Of a stretch of 52,068 bases of DNA, positions 27,882 to 36,156 are shown piece by piece. Source of the stretch: Acidobacteriota bacterium (GTDB lineage: Bacteria; Acidobacteriota; Blastocatellia; UBA7656); assembly GCA_016201275.1 (NCBI GenBank), contig JACQDB010000140.1, positions 1-52,068 on the forward strand, given 5' to 3'. The first letter of the stretch is position 1. Every line of letters begins with the position of its first letter. A program made the translations under genes and the position numbers. The notes beneath the pieces are model-generated. The model did no database searches and was not told where the DNA came from. It saw only the letters and a list, made by a program, of their open reading frames with translations.

Positions 27882-28086
27882 CGGTTGGCGTTTGAGACTG
27901 CTCTTCATGATTGATATAAGCAAAAGGATGTTGGCTGCAATAAAGTGCAATCTGGTACAGGCGACCTTGCGTTGGTCGTTCGTATATAGCCTTTGAAAAT
28001 CGCTCAAGTTTTGCAGGTGATTTCATCCACCATGTGCAAATTGAAATTGCTGTAGCCGCCTCTCTAGGCATACGAGATAATGAACC

Positions 28087-28641
28087 GTGAAGCCTGAAAT
28101 GAGTGCAGCGAGACGTTTAGCCGGGTTCCTCATCGGACTTTTCTTTCGCTACCTTGAGGGTCAGCAGGCAGCGCGCTACGAGGATGGCAATCCATCTCAG
28201 GAAGGTCTGCGCCTTATGGAAATCGCGTTGAGGATCAGCCTTGAAGCGTACACAAAACAGATTCGTCTATTCCGAGATCGCCGTTCGCGGAATAGTCATA
28301 AAGAGTACACCCTATCCATAACTGAACATGGAGAGGAGCAAAAATTCAGCATCCAGCCAAGTGAAGTTCAACACATTTTTGAGGCCATCAACTCGGCAAG
28401 GATATGTCCTTATCCTGCCTTTCGTGTCCCTAAGCTTGATGGCACATCCTATCAATTGATTTTTGGGGAAGCCTGGCGGCGCTATACCTATCACCTGCCG
28501 GAGCGAGCCGCCCCCGGATACGATGATCTGAACGGCATAAAAGACCTGCTGATTGATTTTGCCTATGCCTGCAAACGCAAAGCGCCAGACGCAAACTTTG
28601 AGCCGAAGCCTGCCAAGCGCATTTCAGAAAGCTTCAAATAA
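28087..28641 (+). CDS. Uncharacterised 184-residue protein
   Basis: The open frame starts at a GTG at 28087; an ATG at 28099 is an alternative. No family recognised. The first 60 residues predict amphipathic helices, and the middle is beta-rich (EYTLSITEHGEEQKFSIQPS, YQLIFGEAWRRYTYHL). There is no signal peptide; the basic tail ends with KRISESFK. It lies about 120 bases before the restriction-modification island on the same strand and may belong to the accessory region. The coding call rests on frame length and composition only. Confidence 0.55.
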   Translation: MKPEMSAARRLAGFLIGLFFRYLEGQQAARYEDGNPSQEGLRLMEIALRISLEAYTKQIRLFRDRRSRNSHKEYTLSITEHGEEQKFSIQPSEVQHIFEAINSARICPYPAFRVPKLDGTSYQLIFGEAWRRYTYHLPERAAPGYDDLNGIKDLLIDFAYACKRKAPDANFEPKPAKRISESFK

Positions 28642-28765
28642 TTGCCCGTGTGCGGTCCTCCCTCGATTTCCAAATTGAAATTATCGGAGGATTCGGCTTT
28701 CATACTGATGGTCTGTACGTGATACCGACCATCAATATTCCCAATCACAACTTAAAGCGTAGCCA

Positions 28766-29905
28766 ATGGCCATCAAAAAATCGGACCTTTACTCTTCTCT
28801 ATGGGTTTCCTGCGACGAACTGCGCGGCGGCATTCCCGCGCGCGACCTTGCCGCACTCGAAGCGTATTGGCAAATTCTCCCAGGCGTCCGCGCCGCACTC
28901 TTTCAACCCTTGCGCCCCGGCTACTTTCAACTTTCAACTCTCAACTCTCAACTCAAACCAACCATCTTCGATCACGCCGAGTTCACCGCCTTCATCACCA
29001 CGGTGACGCAACTGTTTACCGCGTGGCGCGAAGCCAATACGCCGCAACTCAAAGGCTTCGATAAAGACGGACACCCGAAGGCGCTCATCGAAAACATTGC
29101 CGAAGATTTGCTGACTACGTTCAAAGGCGCGCCGCTGCTCGATGCTTACGATGTGTATCAGCACCTGATGGATTATTGGGCTGCGACCATGCAGGACGAT
29201 TGTTATTTGATCGCCGCCGATGGCTGGCGTGATGCCGCCCAGCCCCGGTTGTTTGTTGAAGACAAGAGTAAAAAAACCAAAACCCGCCCCGATTTCGTCA
29301 GCGGCAAAAAGAGATACCAGACCGAACTGCTGCCGCCTGCGCTCATCATCGCCCGCTACTTTGCCGCCGAACAAGCGGCGCTTGAAAAGCTCGAAGCCGA
29401 TATAGCCGCGCTTGGGCAACAACTGGAAGAACTCGCCGAAGAACACAGCGGCGAAGACGGCTTGCTGGCCGACGCCCTGAACGACAGGGGCAAGCTCACG
29501 CGTGCCAGCGTCAGCGCAAGGCTGAAGCAGTTGAAAGTTGAGAGTGGAGAGTTGATAGCGGAGGAAGAAGCGGCGTTGAAGCAATGGCTGAAACTGGAAA
29601 GTGAAGAAGCCGAAGTTAGCGCCCAACTCAAAGCGGCGCAGGAAAAGTTGACCGCAGCGGTGGCGGCCAAATACCCGGCGCTGACCGCAGACGAAATCAA
29701 GCGGCTGGTGGTGGATGACAAATGGCTGGCGGCGCTTGACGCCGCCGTGCAGGGCGAACTGGAGCGCGTCTCGCAAACCCTGACCGGGCGCATCCGCGAG
29801 CTTGCCGAACGCTACGCCACGCCGCTGCCGCAATTGGTGCAAGGCGTGGCAGAATTGGAACAAACCGTCAACCGTCATCTGGAAAGGATGGGGTTCAAGC
29901 TATGA
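28766..29905 (+). CDS. hsdM: Type I restriction-modification HsdM with the methyltransferase core deleted in frame
   Basis: 379 residues; full-length members of this HsdM group are about 800. The first 22 residues (MAIKKSDLYSSLW, then DELRGG) are the normal HsdM start. Directly after comes IPARDLAALEAYWQILPGVR, normally found hundreds of residues later, and the C-terminal part is complete (YDVYQHLMDYWAATMQDDCY, VVDDKWLAALDAAVQGEL, NRHLERMGF). The SAM-binding and NPPF/Y motifs are absent. Two period-7 repeat arrays, inverted to each other, are built into the frame (28924-28958 and 29530-29564). The stop overlaps the DUF1016 start (ATGA). Methylation by this protein is not expected. Alternatives: an assembly collapse. 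Confidence 0.8.
   Translation: MAIKKSDLYSSLWVSCDELRGGIPARDLAALEAYWQILPGVRAALFQPLRPGYFQLSTLNSQLKPTIFDHAEFTAFITTVTQLFTAWREANTPQLKGFDKDGHPKALIENIAEDLLTTFKGAPLLDAYDVYQHLMDYWAATMQDDCYLIAADGWRDAAQPRLFVEDKSKKTKTRPDFVSGKKRYQTELLPPALIIARYFAAEQAALEKLEADIAALGQQLEELAEEHSGEDGLLADALNDRGKLTRASVSARLKQLKVESGELIAEEEAALKQWLKLESEEAEVSAQLKAAQEKLTAAVAAKYPALTADEIKRLVVDDKWLAALDAAVQGELERVSQTLTGRIRELAERYATPLPQLVQGVAELEQTVNRHLERMGFKL
28924..28958 (+). repeat. In-frame heptamer array inside hsdM, first arm
   Basis: Five period-7 units of CTTTCAA/CTCTCAA type, encoding part of FQLSTLNSQLK. They replace or extend a segment that is not repetitive in relatives. Confidence 0.65.
29530..29564 (+). repeat. In-frame heptamer array inside hsdM, inverted arm
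   Basis: Five period-7 units of GTTGAAA/GTTGAGA type, the reverse complement of the array at 28924-28958, encoding LKVESGELIAEE. The pair bounds about 570 bases of hsdM. Confidence 0.65.
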
Positions 29906-30261
29906 ACAAGAATGCACTCATACTGCCGGAAGATTACGCCGATTGGCTGGCAGAGCTGAAAAAACGTATTCACGGAGCGCGGCAGCGGGCCTTGCTTGCT
30001 GCCAACCACGAGCATATCCGGCTCTATCACGACATTGGCATGGACATCTTGCAGCGGCAGAGCCGTCAAGGCTGGGGCGCAAAGGTGATTAACCGGCTAT
30101 CCTCCGATCTGCGTGCCGCCTTCCCGGAGATGAAGGGCTTATCCACTCGGAATCTCAAGTATATGAAGTTTTTCGCTCAGGAATGCCCCGATTTCCAAAT
30201 TGGGCAGCAGTCTGCTGCCCAATTGCCGTGGTTCCATATTGTCATCTTGCTCGGAGGATAA
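29902..30261 (+). CDS. DUF1016 (YhcG-like) N-terminal fragment
   Basis: 119 residues; relatives are about 340-370. The DUF1016 N-terminal helical domain is complete: YADWLAELKKRIHGARQRA, NHEHIRLYHDIGMDIL, GWGAKVINRLSSDLRAAFPE and LSTRNLKYMKFFAQE. It stops shortly after QLPWFHIVIL, so the C-terminal PD-(D/E)XK nuclease domain is missing. DUF1016 genes often sit in type I restriction operons. It starts with an ATGA overlap on hsdM and ends three bases before hsdS. It reads as a remnant whose 3' part was deleted, though a short regulatory form cannot be excluded. Confidence 0.8.
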   Translation: MNKNALILPEDYADWLAELKKRIHGARQRALLAANHEHIRLYHDIGMDILQRQSRQGWGAKVINRLSSDLRAAFPEMKGLSTRNLKYMKFFAQECPDFQIGQQSAAQLPWFHIVILLGG

Positions 30262-30264
30262 AGA

Positions 30265-31443
30265 ATGAAAGCGGAAGTGAAATCCGGCTACAAGCAGACC
30301 GAGGTTGGCGTGATACCGGAGGGGTGGGAGTCCATGTCGTGCGCCGACCTGTGCATAAAGATTCAAGATGGAACGCATTTTTCGCCAACAGTTCGCGGCC
30401 ATGACTACCTTTATTTGACCTCGAAGAACATCCGTTTTGGTTTCCTTGATATTTCCACCGCAGACCGAATCGACGCCGCACAACACGAAGCTATATACAA
30501 ACGATGTGACGTGAAGCACGGGGACTTATTGCTGACTAAAGATGGCGCGAACACTGGCAATGCGGCGTTGAATACTTTGACCGAACAGTTCAGCCTCTTG
30601 TCCAGCGTCGCATTTCTCCGGTTTGACGCTAAGAAACACTCTACAGAGTATTTTCTTCAGCAATGTCTCTCTGTGCAGGGGCAGCAGCGCATGAAGGATG
30701 CAATGTCTGGAAACGCTATCACACGCTTCACACTGGAGAAGATTCGGAAGCTTCGCTTCCCAGTAGCGCCCCTCCATGAACAACGTGCGATTGCCGAGGC
30801 GTTGAGCGATGTGGATGAGTTGCTGGGCGGGCTGGAGCGGCTCATCGCCAAGAAGCGCGACCTCAAACAAGCCGCTATGCAGCAACTCCTCACCGGCAAA
30901 ACTCGCCTCCCCGGCTTCCACGGCGAGTGGGAGGTAAAGCGGCTCGATCAGTTTGCTCCTTTGCAGCGAGGCTTTGACTTACCGACCTCACAAATCAAGA
31001 GAGGAGATTATCCGGTTGTCTATTCCAACGGTATTCAGAACTACCATGCAAAATTCATGGTGAAAGCCCCAGGCGTTGTCACAGGCAGGTCAGGAACAAT
31101 CGGGAACGTCCATTTCGTCAAGCAGGATTTCTGGCCTCACAACACCGCGCTTTGGGTGACTGATTTCAAGAGCAACGACCCGAAGTTCGTTTTCTATTTT
31201 CTTACCAGTGTTGGCTTGGAAAGGTTTGGCACTGGCTCAGGTGTTCCCACGCTCAACCGAAATGACGTTCATGAATTTCGTGTGAGCGTTCCGCCTTCAC
31301 CCGTCGAACAAACCGCCATCGCCGCCGTGCTCTCCGACATGGACGCCGAACTCACGGCGTTGGAACAGCGACGCGACAAGACCCGCGCCCTCAAGCAGGC
31401 GATGATGCAGGAATTGCTCACCGGGAAGACACGATTAATATGA
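30265..31443 (+). CDS. hsdS: Type I restriction enzyme specificity subunit
   Basis: 392 residues, normal length. It recognises a bipartite DNA target through two target-recognition domains (about 10-175 and 205-375), and joins two HsdM to form the methyltransferase. Each half ends in a long spacer helix with matching sequence: AIAEALSDVDELLGGLERL with LLTGKTRLPGF, and AIAAVLSDMDAELTALEQR with LLTGKTRL. GGAGG at 30253-30257 precedes the ATG. It appears intact although its partners are not. Its stop overlaps the next start (ATGA). Confidence 0.95.
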   Translation: MKAEVKSGYKQTEVGVIPEGWESMSCADLCIKIQDGTHFSPTVRGHDYLYLTSKNIRFGFLDISTADRIDAAQHEAIYKRCDVKHGDLLLTKDGANTGNAALNTLTEQFSLLSSVAFLRFDAKKHSTEYFLQQCLSVQGQQRMKDAMSGNAITRFTLEKIRKLRFPVAPLHEQRAIAEALSDVDELLGGLERLIAKKRDLKQAAMQQLLTGKTRLPGFHGEWEVKRLDQFAPLQRGFDLPTSQIKRGDYPVVYSNGIQNYHAKFMVKAPGVVTGRSGTIGNVHFVKQDFWPHNTALWVTDFKSNDPKFVFYFLTSVGLERFGTGSGVPTLNRNDVHEFRVSVPPSPVEQTAIAAVLSDMDAELTALEQRRDKTRALKQAMMQELLTGKTRLI

Positions 31444-32792
31444 AAGAAGCTCAGAACATTGAATGGAAAGAGACGTGGCGGGACGAGTTGCTGCGCTGGG
31501 TCTGCGGTTTCGCCAATGCGGAAGGCGGGCGGCTGCACATCGGGCGCAATAACCGGGGCGAGGTGGTCGGCGTGGCGAACGCGGCGCGGCTGATGGAAGA
31601 GATTCCCAACAAGGTGCGTGACATCCTCGGCATCGTGGTGGAGGTGAACCTGCACGAGAAGAACGGCAGGGAGTGGCTGGAGATTGTCGTCGAGCCGTAT
31701 CCGTATCCCGTGAGTTACAAGGGCGAATACCATGTGCGTAGCGGCAGTACCAAACAGGAATTGAGAGGTGCGGCGCTCGACAAGTTCATCCTGCGTAAGC
31801 AAGGTCTCACCTGGGACGGTGTGCCAGTGCCGGGCGTGGCGGTGCGTGATTTATCCCGCGAGGCGCTGGCGGAATTTCGCAAGCTGGCGCGGCAGAGCCG
31901 TCGGCTGGCGGCTGGCGTGTTGCGCGAAGCGGCGGCGACGCTGCTGGACAAGTTGCACCTGATGGAAGGCGCTTATCTGAAACGCGCCGCTGTGCTGCTC
32001 TTTCACCCTGACCCGGAGCGCTTCGTCACCGGGGCGTTTGTGAAGATCGGCTATTTCCGCACGGAATCCGAGTTGCTCTATCACGATGAAATTCACGGCT
32101 CGCTGTTTCACCAGACCCGGCAGACAATGGATTTGCTGCTCACGAAATATCTGAAAGCCGCCATCCGTTACGCCGGCCTCTATCGACTGGAATCTTTGCC
32201 TGTGCCGGAAGCCGCATTGCGCGAGGCGCTGCTCAACGCGCTGATTCATCGAGATTACGCCAGCGGCGCGCCGATTCAAATCCGCGTTTATCCAGACCGA
32301 CTCAGCATCTGGAACCCGGGCGAATTGCCCGAACACTGGACGGTCGCCCGCCTGCTGAAGCCGCATCCGTCCTGCCCTTTCAATCCCGGCATCGCTAATG
32401 CGTTTTTCCGCGCCGGTGAAATTGAGGCTTGGGGGCGCGGCATACAGCGCATCACCGACGCCTGCCGCGAGGCCGGCACGCCTGCGCCAAAAATCGAGTA
32501 CGAGCCGGGAGATGTGCTGGTCGAGTTCCCCTATACACCGGAATATCTGGCAACCATCTCGGCGACGACAGAAAAAACGCGGGTAAAAACGCGGGTAAAA
32601 ACGCGGGTAAAAACGCCCGAGCACATTCTTGAGATATTGCGCCAACAACCGGCTATGACGTTGATCGAAATAGCCGCTGAAATCGGAAAATCCGTCAGCG
32701 CCGTGGAGCGCGCAGCGCAAAAACTCAGCCGCGAAGGACGGCTGCGTTATGTCGGTCCGCGTAAAGGCGGACATTGGGAGGTAATCGAATGA
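31440..32792 (+). CDS. AlbA_2 (Schlafen-type) domain protein with RecG-like HATPase region and winged helix
   Basis: 450 residues. The N-terminal AlbA_2/Schlafen-like domain is at about 5-110 ([45 protein letters not shown]). A central region follows, then the HATPase-type part (about 240-340) with [19 protein letters not shown] and [13 protein letters not shown]. The C-terminal winged helix (about 390-450) reads [19 protein letters not shown]. Such proteins are annotated as transcriptional regulators or defence accessories. Wedged between hsdS and hsdR with ATGA overlaps on both sides, it is an integral part of this operon. A 12-base tandem repeat at 32574-32615 encodes KTRV three times as a basic linker before the winged helix. 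Confidence 0.85.
   Translation: MKEAQNIEWKETWRDELLRWVCGFANAEGGRLHIGRNNRGEVVGVANAARLMEEIPNKVRDILGIVVEVNLHEKNGREWLEIVVEPYPYPVSYKGEYHVRSGSTKQELRGAALDKFILRKQGLTWDGVPVPGVAVRDLSREALAEFRKLARQSRRLAAGVLREAAATLLDKLHLMEGAYLKRAAVLLFHPDPERFVTGAFVKIGYFRTESELLYHDEIHGSLFHQTRQTMDLLLTKYLKAAIRYAGLYRLESLPVPEAALREALLNALIHRDYASGAPIQIRVYPDRLSIWNPGELPEHWTVARLLKPHPSCPFNPGIANAFFRAGEIEAWGRGIQRITDACREAGTPAPKIEYEPGDVLVEFPYTPEYLATISATTEKTRVKTRVKTRVKTPEHILEILRQQPAMTLIEIAAEIGKSVSAVERAAQKLSREGRLRYVGPRKGGHWEVIE
32574..32615 (+). repeat. 12-bp tandem repeat coding KTRV
   Basis: AAAACGCGGGTA occurs three times in frame plus a half copy, in the linker before the winged helix of the AlbA_2 protein. Unit gain or loss would keep the frame. 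Confidence 0.85.
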
Positions 32793-34525
32793 CCAACTCT
32801 GCCCGCACCGAACGCCAAACGCAAAACCGCGTGATTGCTTTATTCACGGACGTCCGCCGCGCCGATGGTCTCGGCTATCATTACCTAGGCGACTGGCATC
32901 AGCGCGCTAACAATCGCCACATCGAAACTGATTTGCTGCGCGCCAATCTCCAACAACGCGGCTACAGCGACGCGCATATCGCCGCCGCTTTGCACAAACT
33001 GGAAACGGCGGCGGACGTGACCGGCCTCACGCTCTATCAAGCCAACCTGCGGACATATCAATTGCTGCGCTACGGCGTGCCGGTGCAGGTCGCCGCCGGA
33101 CAGCTCACGACACCGTGCATCTGGTGGATTGGGAACACCCGGACAACAACGACTTCGCGCTTGCCGAAGAGGTGACGCTGCGCGGCGGTTATCAGCGGCG
33201 ACCCGACCTGGTGCTGTACCTCAACGGCCTCGCCATCGCGGTGATCGAATTGAAACGCGGCTCTGTGGAAGTGGCAGACGGCGTGCGCCAACTCATCACC
33301 AATCAGGAGGAGATTTTCAATCAAGGATTTTTCACTACGGTGCAATTCGTCTTTGCCGGTAACGATTCGCAAGGCTTGCGCTATGGCACTGCGACCACGC
33401 GGGAGGAGTTCTTCGTGGAGTGGAAGTCGGCCAACACCGCCCCGCTCACCGCTGGCGCACTGCTGGACCGACCGTTGGCAGAGATGTGCGAGAAGTCGCG
33501 CCTGCTCGACCTCATACGCAACTTCATCATCTTCGACGGCGGGCGAAAGAAAGTGCCGCGCCCGCATCAATTCGTAGGGGTGAAGAAAGTGCAAGAGCGC
33601 ATCGCCAAACGCGAAGGCGGCGTCATCTGGCACACCCAAGGCAGCGGCAAAAGCATCTTGATGGTGCTGATTGCCAAATGGCTGCTCGAACACGACCCCG
33701 AAGCGCGCATACTGATTATCACCGACCGCGACGAATTGGATAAACAGATCGAAGGCGTGATGAAAAACGCTGGCGTCATCGGCGCGGAATCGCCTTCGCC
33801 ACGCATCATCTCGCGGAATGAATTTGAGCAAAAGCTGAGTGCGCCGAATCCGCGATTGCTGTGCGCTTTGATTCATAAATTCGACCTCAACCTTGAAGGC
33901 GCTGCGCCGCCGATTCACGGGCGGTTTTATGTGTTCGTGGATGAATGCCATCGCACACAAGGCGGCGACATGAACAAGCAGATGAAGCGCTGGCTGGAAC
34001 ACGCGATCTTCATAGGCTTCAACGGCACGCCGCTTTTGCGTAAAGACAAACAGACGACCCGCGCAGTCTTCGGCACTTACATACACACCTACAAATTCCA
34101 CGAAGCGGTAGAGGACAAAGTGGTGTGATCTGAAATACGAAGCCCGCGATGTGCCGCAGCGTTTGACTTCGCAAAAAGCTATTGATGCATGGTTTGAGCA
34201 AAAGACCAAAGGGCTGAACGGCTTTCAGCGCGCCGTGCTGCGTAAACGCTGGGCGACTATGGAAGAGTTGATGAGCGCAGGCGAACGCAAGCAGCGCATC
34301 ATCGCCAACATCATAGAAGACTTCCAATGCCCGACAGCGGATGAGCAGAAGGCACGGCTGGCGCTGGAATTAGACCTGACTATGCGCGAACGCGCCCCTG
34401 CTGGATGGAAAGGCGACCCTGCACGCGAGGCGCAAGTGCTGAACGCGCTGTTCCCGCTGATGCCCAAAGATCGCACGGCGACGCTGGCGATTTTCGAGAT
34501 CATCAAACATCAAGGTGGCTACTAA
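32789..34525 (+). pseudogene. hsdR: Type I restriction HsdR remnant: two frameshifts and loss of the second motor half
   Basis: The frame starts at ATG 32789, overlapping the previous stop. It is normal to [10 protein letters not shown], then loses one base near 33100 (GGACAG|CTCAC). The next frame (to 34128) carries the nuclease motif RRPDLVLYLNGLAIAVIELKRG, Walker A HTQGSGKSIL, the helicase motif VFVDECHRTQGG and FNGTPL. After DKVV a second shift (near 34126) is needed to reach DLKYEARDVPQRLTSQ. From IIANIIEDF it jumps directly to the extreme C-terminus (LALELDLTMRERAPAGWKGD, IFEIIKHQGGY). Helicase domain 2 and most of the C-terminal half, several hundred residues, are absent. The stop overlaps the next start (TAATG). 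Confidence 0.85.
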
Positions 34526-35241
34526 TGGACGAGATGATTCAGATTGGCGAACTTTCGATCAAGGTGACAAGGAAGGGCATCACGTATGTCCATCTCTCCG
34601 TGCATCCACCTGATGGCCGCGTCACCTTGGTCGCTCCGACAGCGACTCGTTTAGATGTGGCACGCGCTTATGCCATCAGTAGACTCGGCTGGATCCACGA
34701 GCAGCAGCGCAAGCTCAGAAGCCAGGCACGCGAAACGCCCCGGCAGTTTGTCACCCGCGAAAGCCATTATCTATGGGGGCGGCGCTACCTGTTGACGGTT
34801 GCCCACGCCGACGCCAGACCCGGCGTTCGCCTTGACCACCGGCGCATCATGCTCACCGTGCGCCCGGGCAGCAGTGCCGAGAAGCGCGCCGAGATTATGC
34901 ACGAGTGGCATAAGTCGTTGCTCCACGAAGTCGTGCCGAAGTTGATTACGAAGTGGGAAGCGAAACTTGATGTGCAGGTGAAGCGGTATTTTCTTCAGCG
35001 CATGAAAACCCGTTGGGGGGGCTGCAACCACCGCGCCGGTCACATCCGTCTGAATACGGAACTCGTGAAGAAACCGCAAGACCTGCTCGAATACGTCATC
35101 GTTCATGAAATGGCGCACTTATTAGAACCGACGCACAGCGAGCGCTTTATAACCCTGCTCGACCAGCATTACCCAACCTGGCGAGAAGCCCGCGCCGAAC
35201 TCAATGAGTTGCCCTTGTCAGCAGAATTTTGGAAGCCATGA
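34525..35241 (+). CDS. YgjP/SprT-like zinc metalloprotease (DUF45, M48-type)
   Basis: 238 residues from the ATG at 34525. The zinc motif is HEMAHLLEPTH near residue 195, preceded by the family segment MKTRWGGCNHRAGHIRLNTEL. The N-terminal half (about 1-120) is the usual YgjP beta-rich region. Genes of this family often follow hsdR in type I restriction operons, and a role there is not understood. It overlaps the end of hsdR by one base and looks intact. Confidence 0.92.
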   Translation: MDEMIQIGELSIKVTRKGITYVHLSVHPPDGRVTLVAPTATRLDVARAYAISRLGWIHEQQRKLRSQARETPRQFVTRESHYLWGRRYLLTVAHADARPGVRLDHRRIMLTVRPGSSAEKRAEIMHEWHKSLLHEVVPKLITKWEAKLDVQVKRYFLQRMKTRWGGCNHRAGHIRLNTELVKKPQDLLEYVIVHEMAHLLEPTHSERFITLLDQHYPTWREARAELNELPLSAEFWKP

Positions 35242-35462
35242 TTATCGCTGAAGCGCGCCTCTGCTGCGCTTGCTCTCCTACGCCTCACCTTCCAGACAAC
35301 AGCGACAAATCCCGTAGCTCAGTTCGTCACATCCCGGCTGCTTGCCATCCACTAATTCTTTGCCGTTCTCACGGAGATGATCGTCTTGCTGTTGGTTAGA
35401 GAAGGCTTTGCAGGATTTAGAAACTTCGTGACCACCACAAGCAATAACGCAAAGAGAAATGA

Positions 35463-35777
35463 GTTGCAGGCTCGAACTGGCAAAATACGGGTCTGGTTTG
35501 CTGTAGGGCTTACAGGACTTCCATTGACCCTCGCAATATCAAACGCAAACTCGACTCTATCTTGAAAAGAGCGAAGATGCGCCACTATCGCATTCACGAT
35601 CTACGTCACTTCTTCGCATCTCTATTGTTAGCGCAAGGGGTTGAATTAAAAGTTGTGAGCGAATTGCTGGGACATTCAGATATTCGTATAACTGGCGACA
35701 TTTACGCTCACGTTTTATCTTCGCGGAAAAAACAAACGATTGATTTAAGGGATAAGATTCTGACAGGCACGAATTGA
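35463..35777 (+). pseudogene. C-terminal remnant of a tyrosine recombinase (phage-type integrase)
   Basis: The frame is open from 35463 (after TGA 35460-35462) to TGA 35775-35777. It reads NTGLV, then SIDPRNIKRKLDSILKRAK and the catalytic HDLRHFFASLLLAQG, LLGHSDIRIT and the nucleophile in DIYAHV. Only the C-terminal part of the catalytic domain is left. Similar codons (RNELQA) continue upstream in another frame, so a frameshift as well as truncation is likely. It lies less than 100 bases from the 3' end of tRNA-Ala, the usual place for an integrase of a tRNA-targeting island. A matching attachment duplicate was not found by eye. Confidence 0.8.
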
Positions 35778-35815
35778 ATTTAATCCCTGTCAAAGTTCCT
35801 GTCAAACTCATCAAA

Positions 35816-35852
35816 AATAAGAAAGGCTACCAAATCGGTAGCCTTTCTTATT
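35816..35852 (-). terminator. Terminator of tRNA-Ala (works in both directions)
   Basis: A 16-bp perfect stem, AATAAGAAAGGCTACC (35816-35831) with its complement at 35837-35852, loop AAATC. On the minus strand it is followed by TTTTTGA, 12 bases after the tRNA 3' end. Confidence 0.8.
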
Positions 35853-35863
35853 GAAACGAAAAG

Positions 35864-35936
35864 TGGAGCCAAGGGGGATCGAACCCCTGACCTCATGACT
35901 GCCAGTCATGCGCTCTTCCAGCTGAGCTATGGCCCC
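35864..35936 (-). tRNA. tRNA-Ala (anticodon GGC)
   Basis: The cloverleaf is seen on the minus strand: acceptor GGGGCCA with TGGCTCC (one G-U), anticodon arm CATGA-CTGGCAG-TCATG with GGC, T-loop TTCGATC, discriminator A. Its 3' end faces the integrase remnant and the restriction island. CCA is not encoded. Confidence 0.95.
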
Positions 35937-36156
35937 TTTTAATCAAACCGTGCGTTGGTCATGAACGCCGACTCATACTAGCAAAGGCGCTTTTATTGAG
36001 TCAACCGCGATTCTCTGCGCCGCGCCCTTGAATCCATAGATTCGGTTCAGGCATAGTGCATACGTTCCTTGTGTCAGCGCGGCATCATCGCCTCTGGCAA
36101 AACGATTCACGGAAAAATAGAATCGCCGATAACCGTGCGATTCTCTGACAAGAAAT

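Noticed and set aside
28934-29878. Long minus-strand open frame opposite hsdM
   Set aside because: It is antisense to recognisable HsdM sequence and contains no known domain.
31851-32774. Minus-strand open frame opposite the AlbA_2 gene
   Set aside because: It is antisense to a gene with clear domains and 4-base overlaps with its neighbours; low-complexity FYPRFYPRF is just the repeat read backwards.
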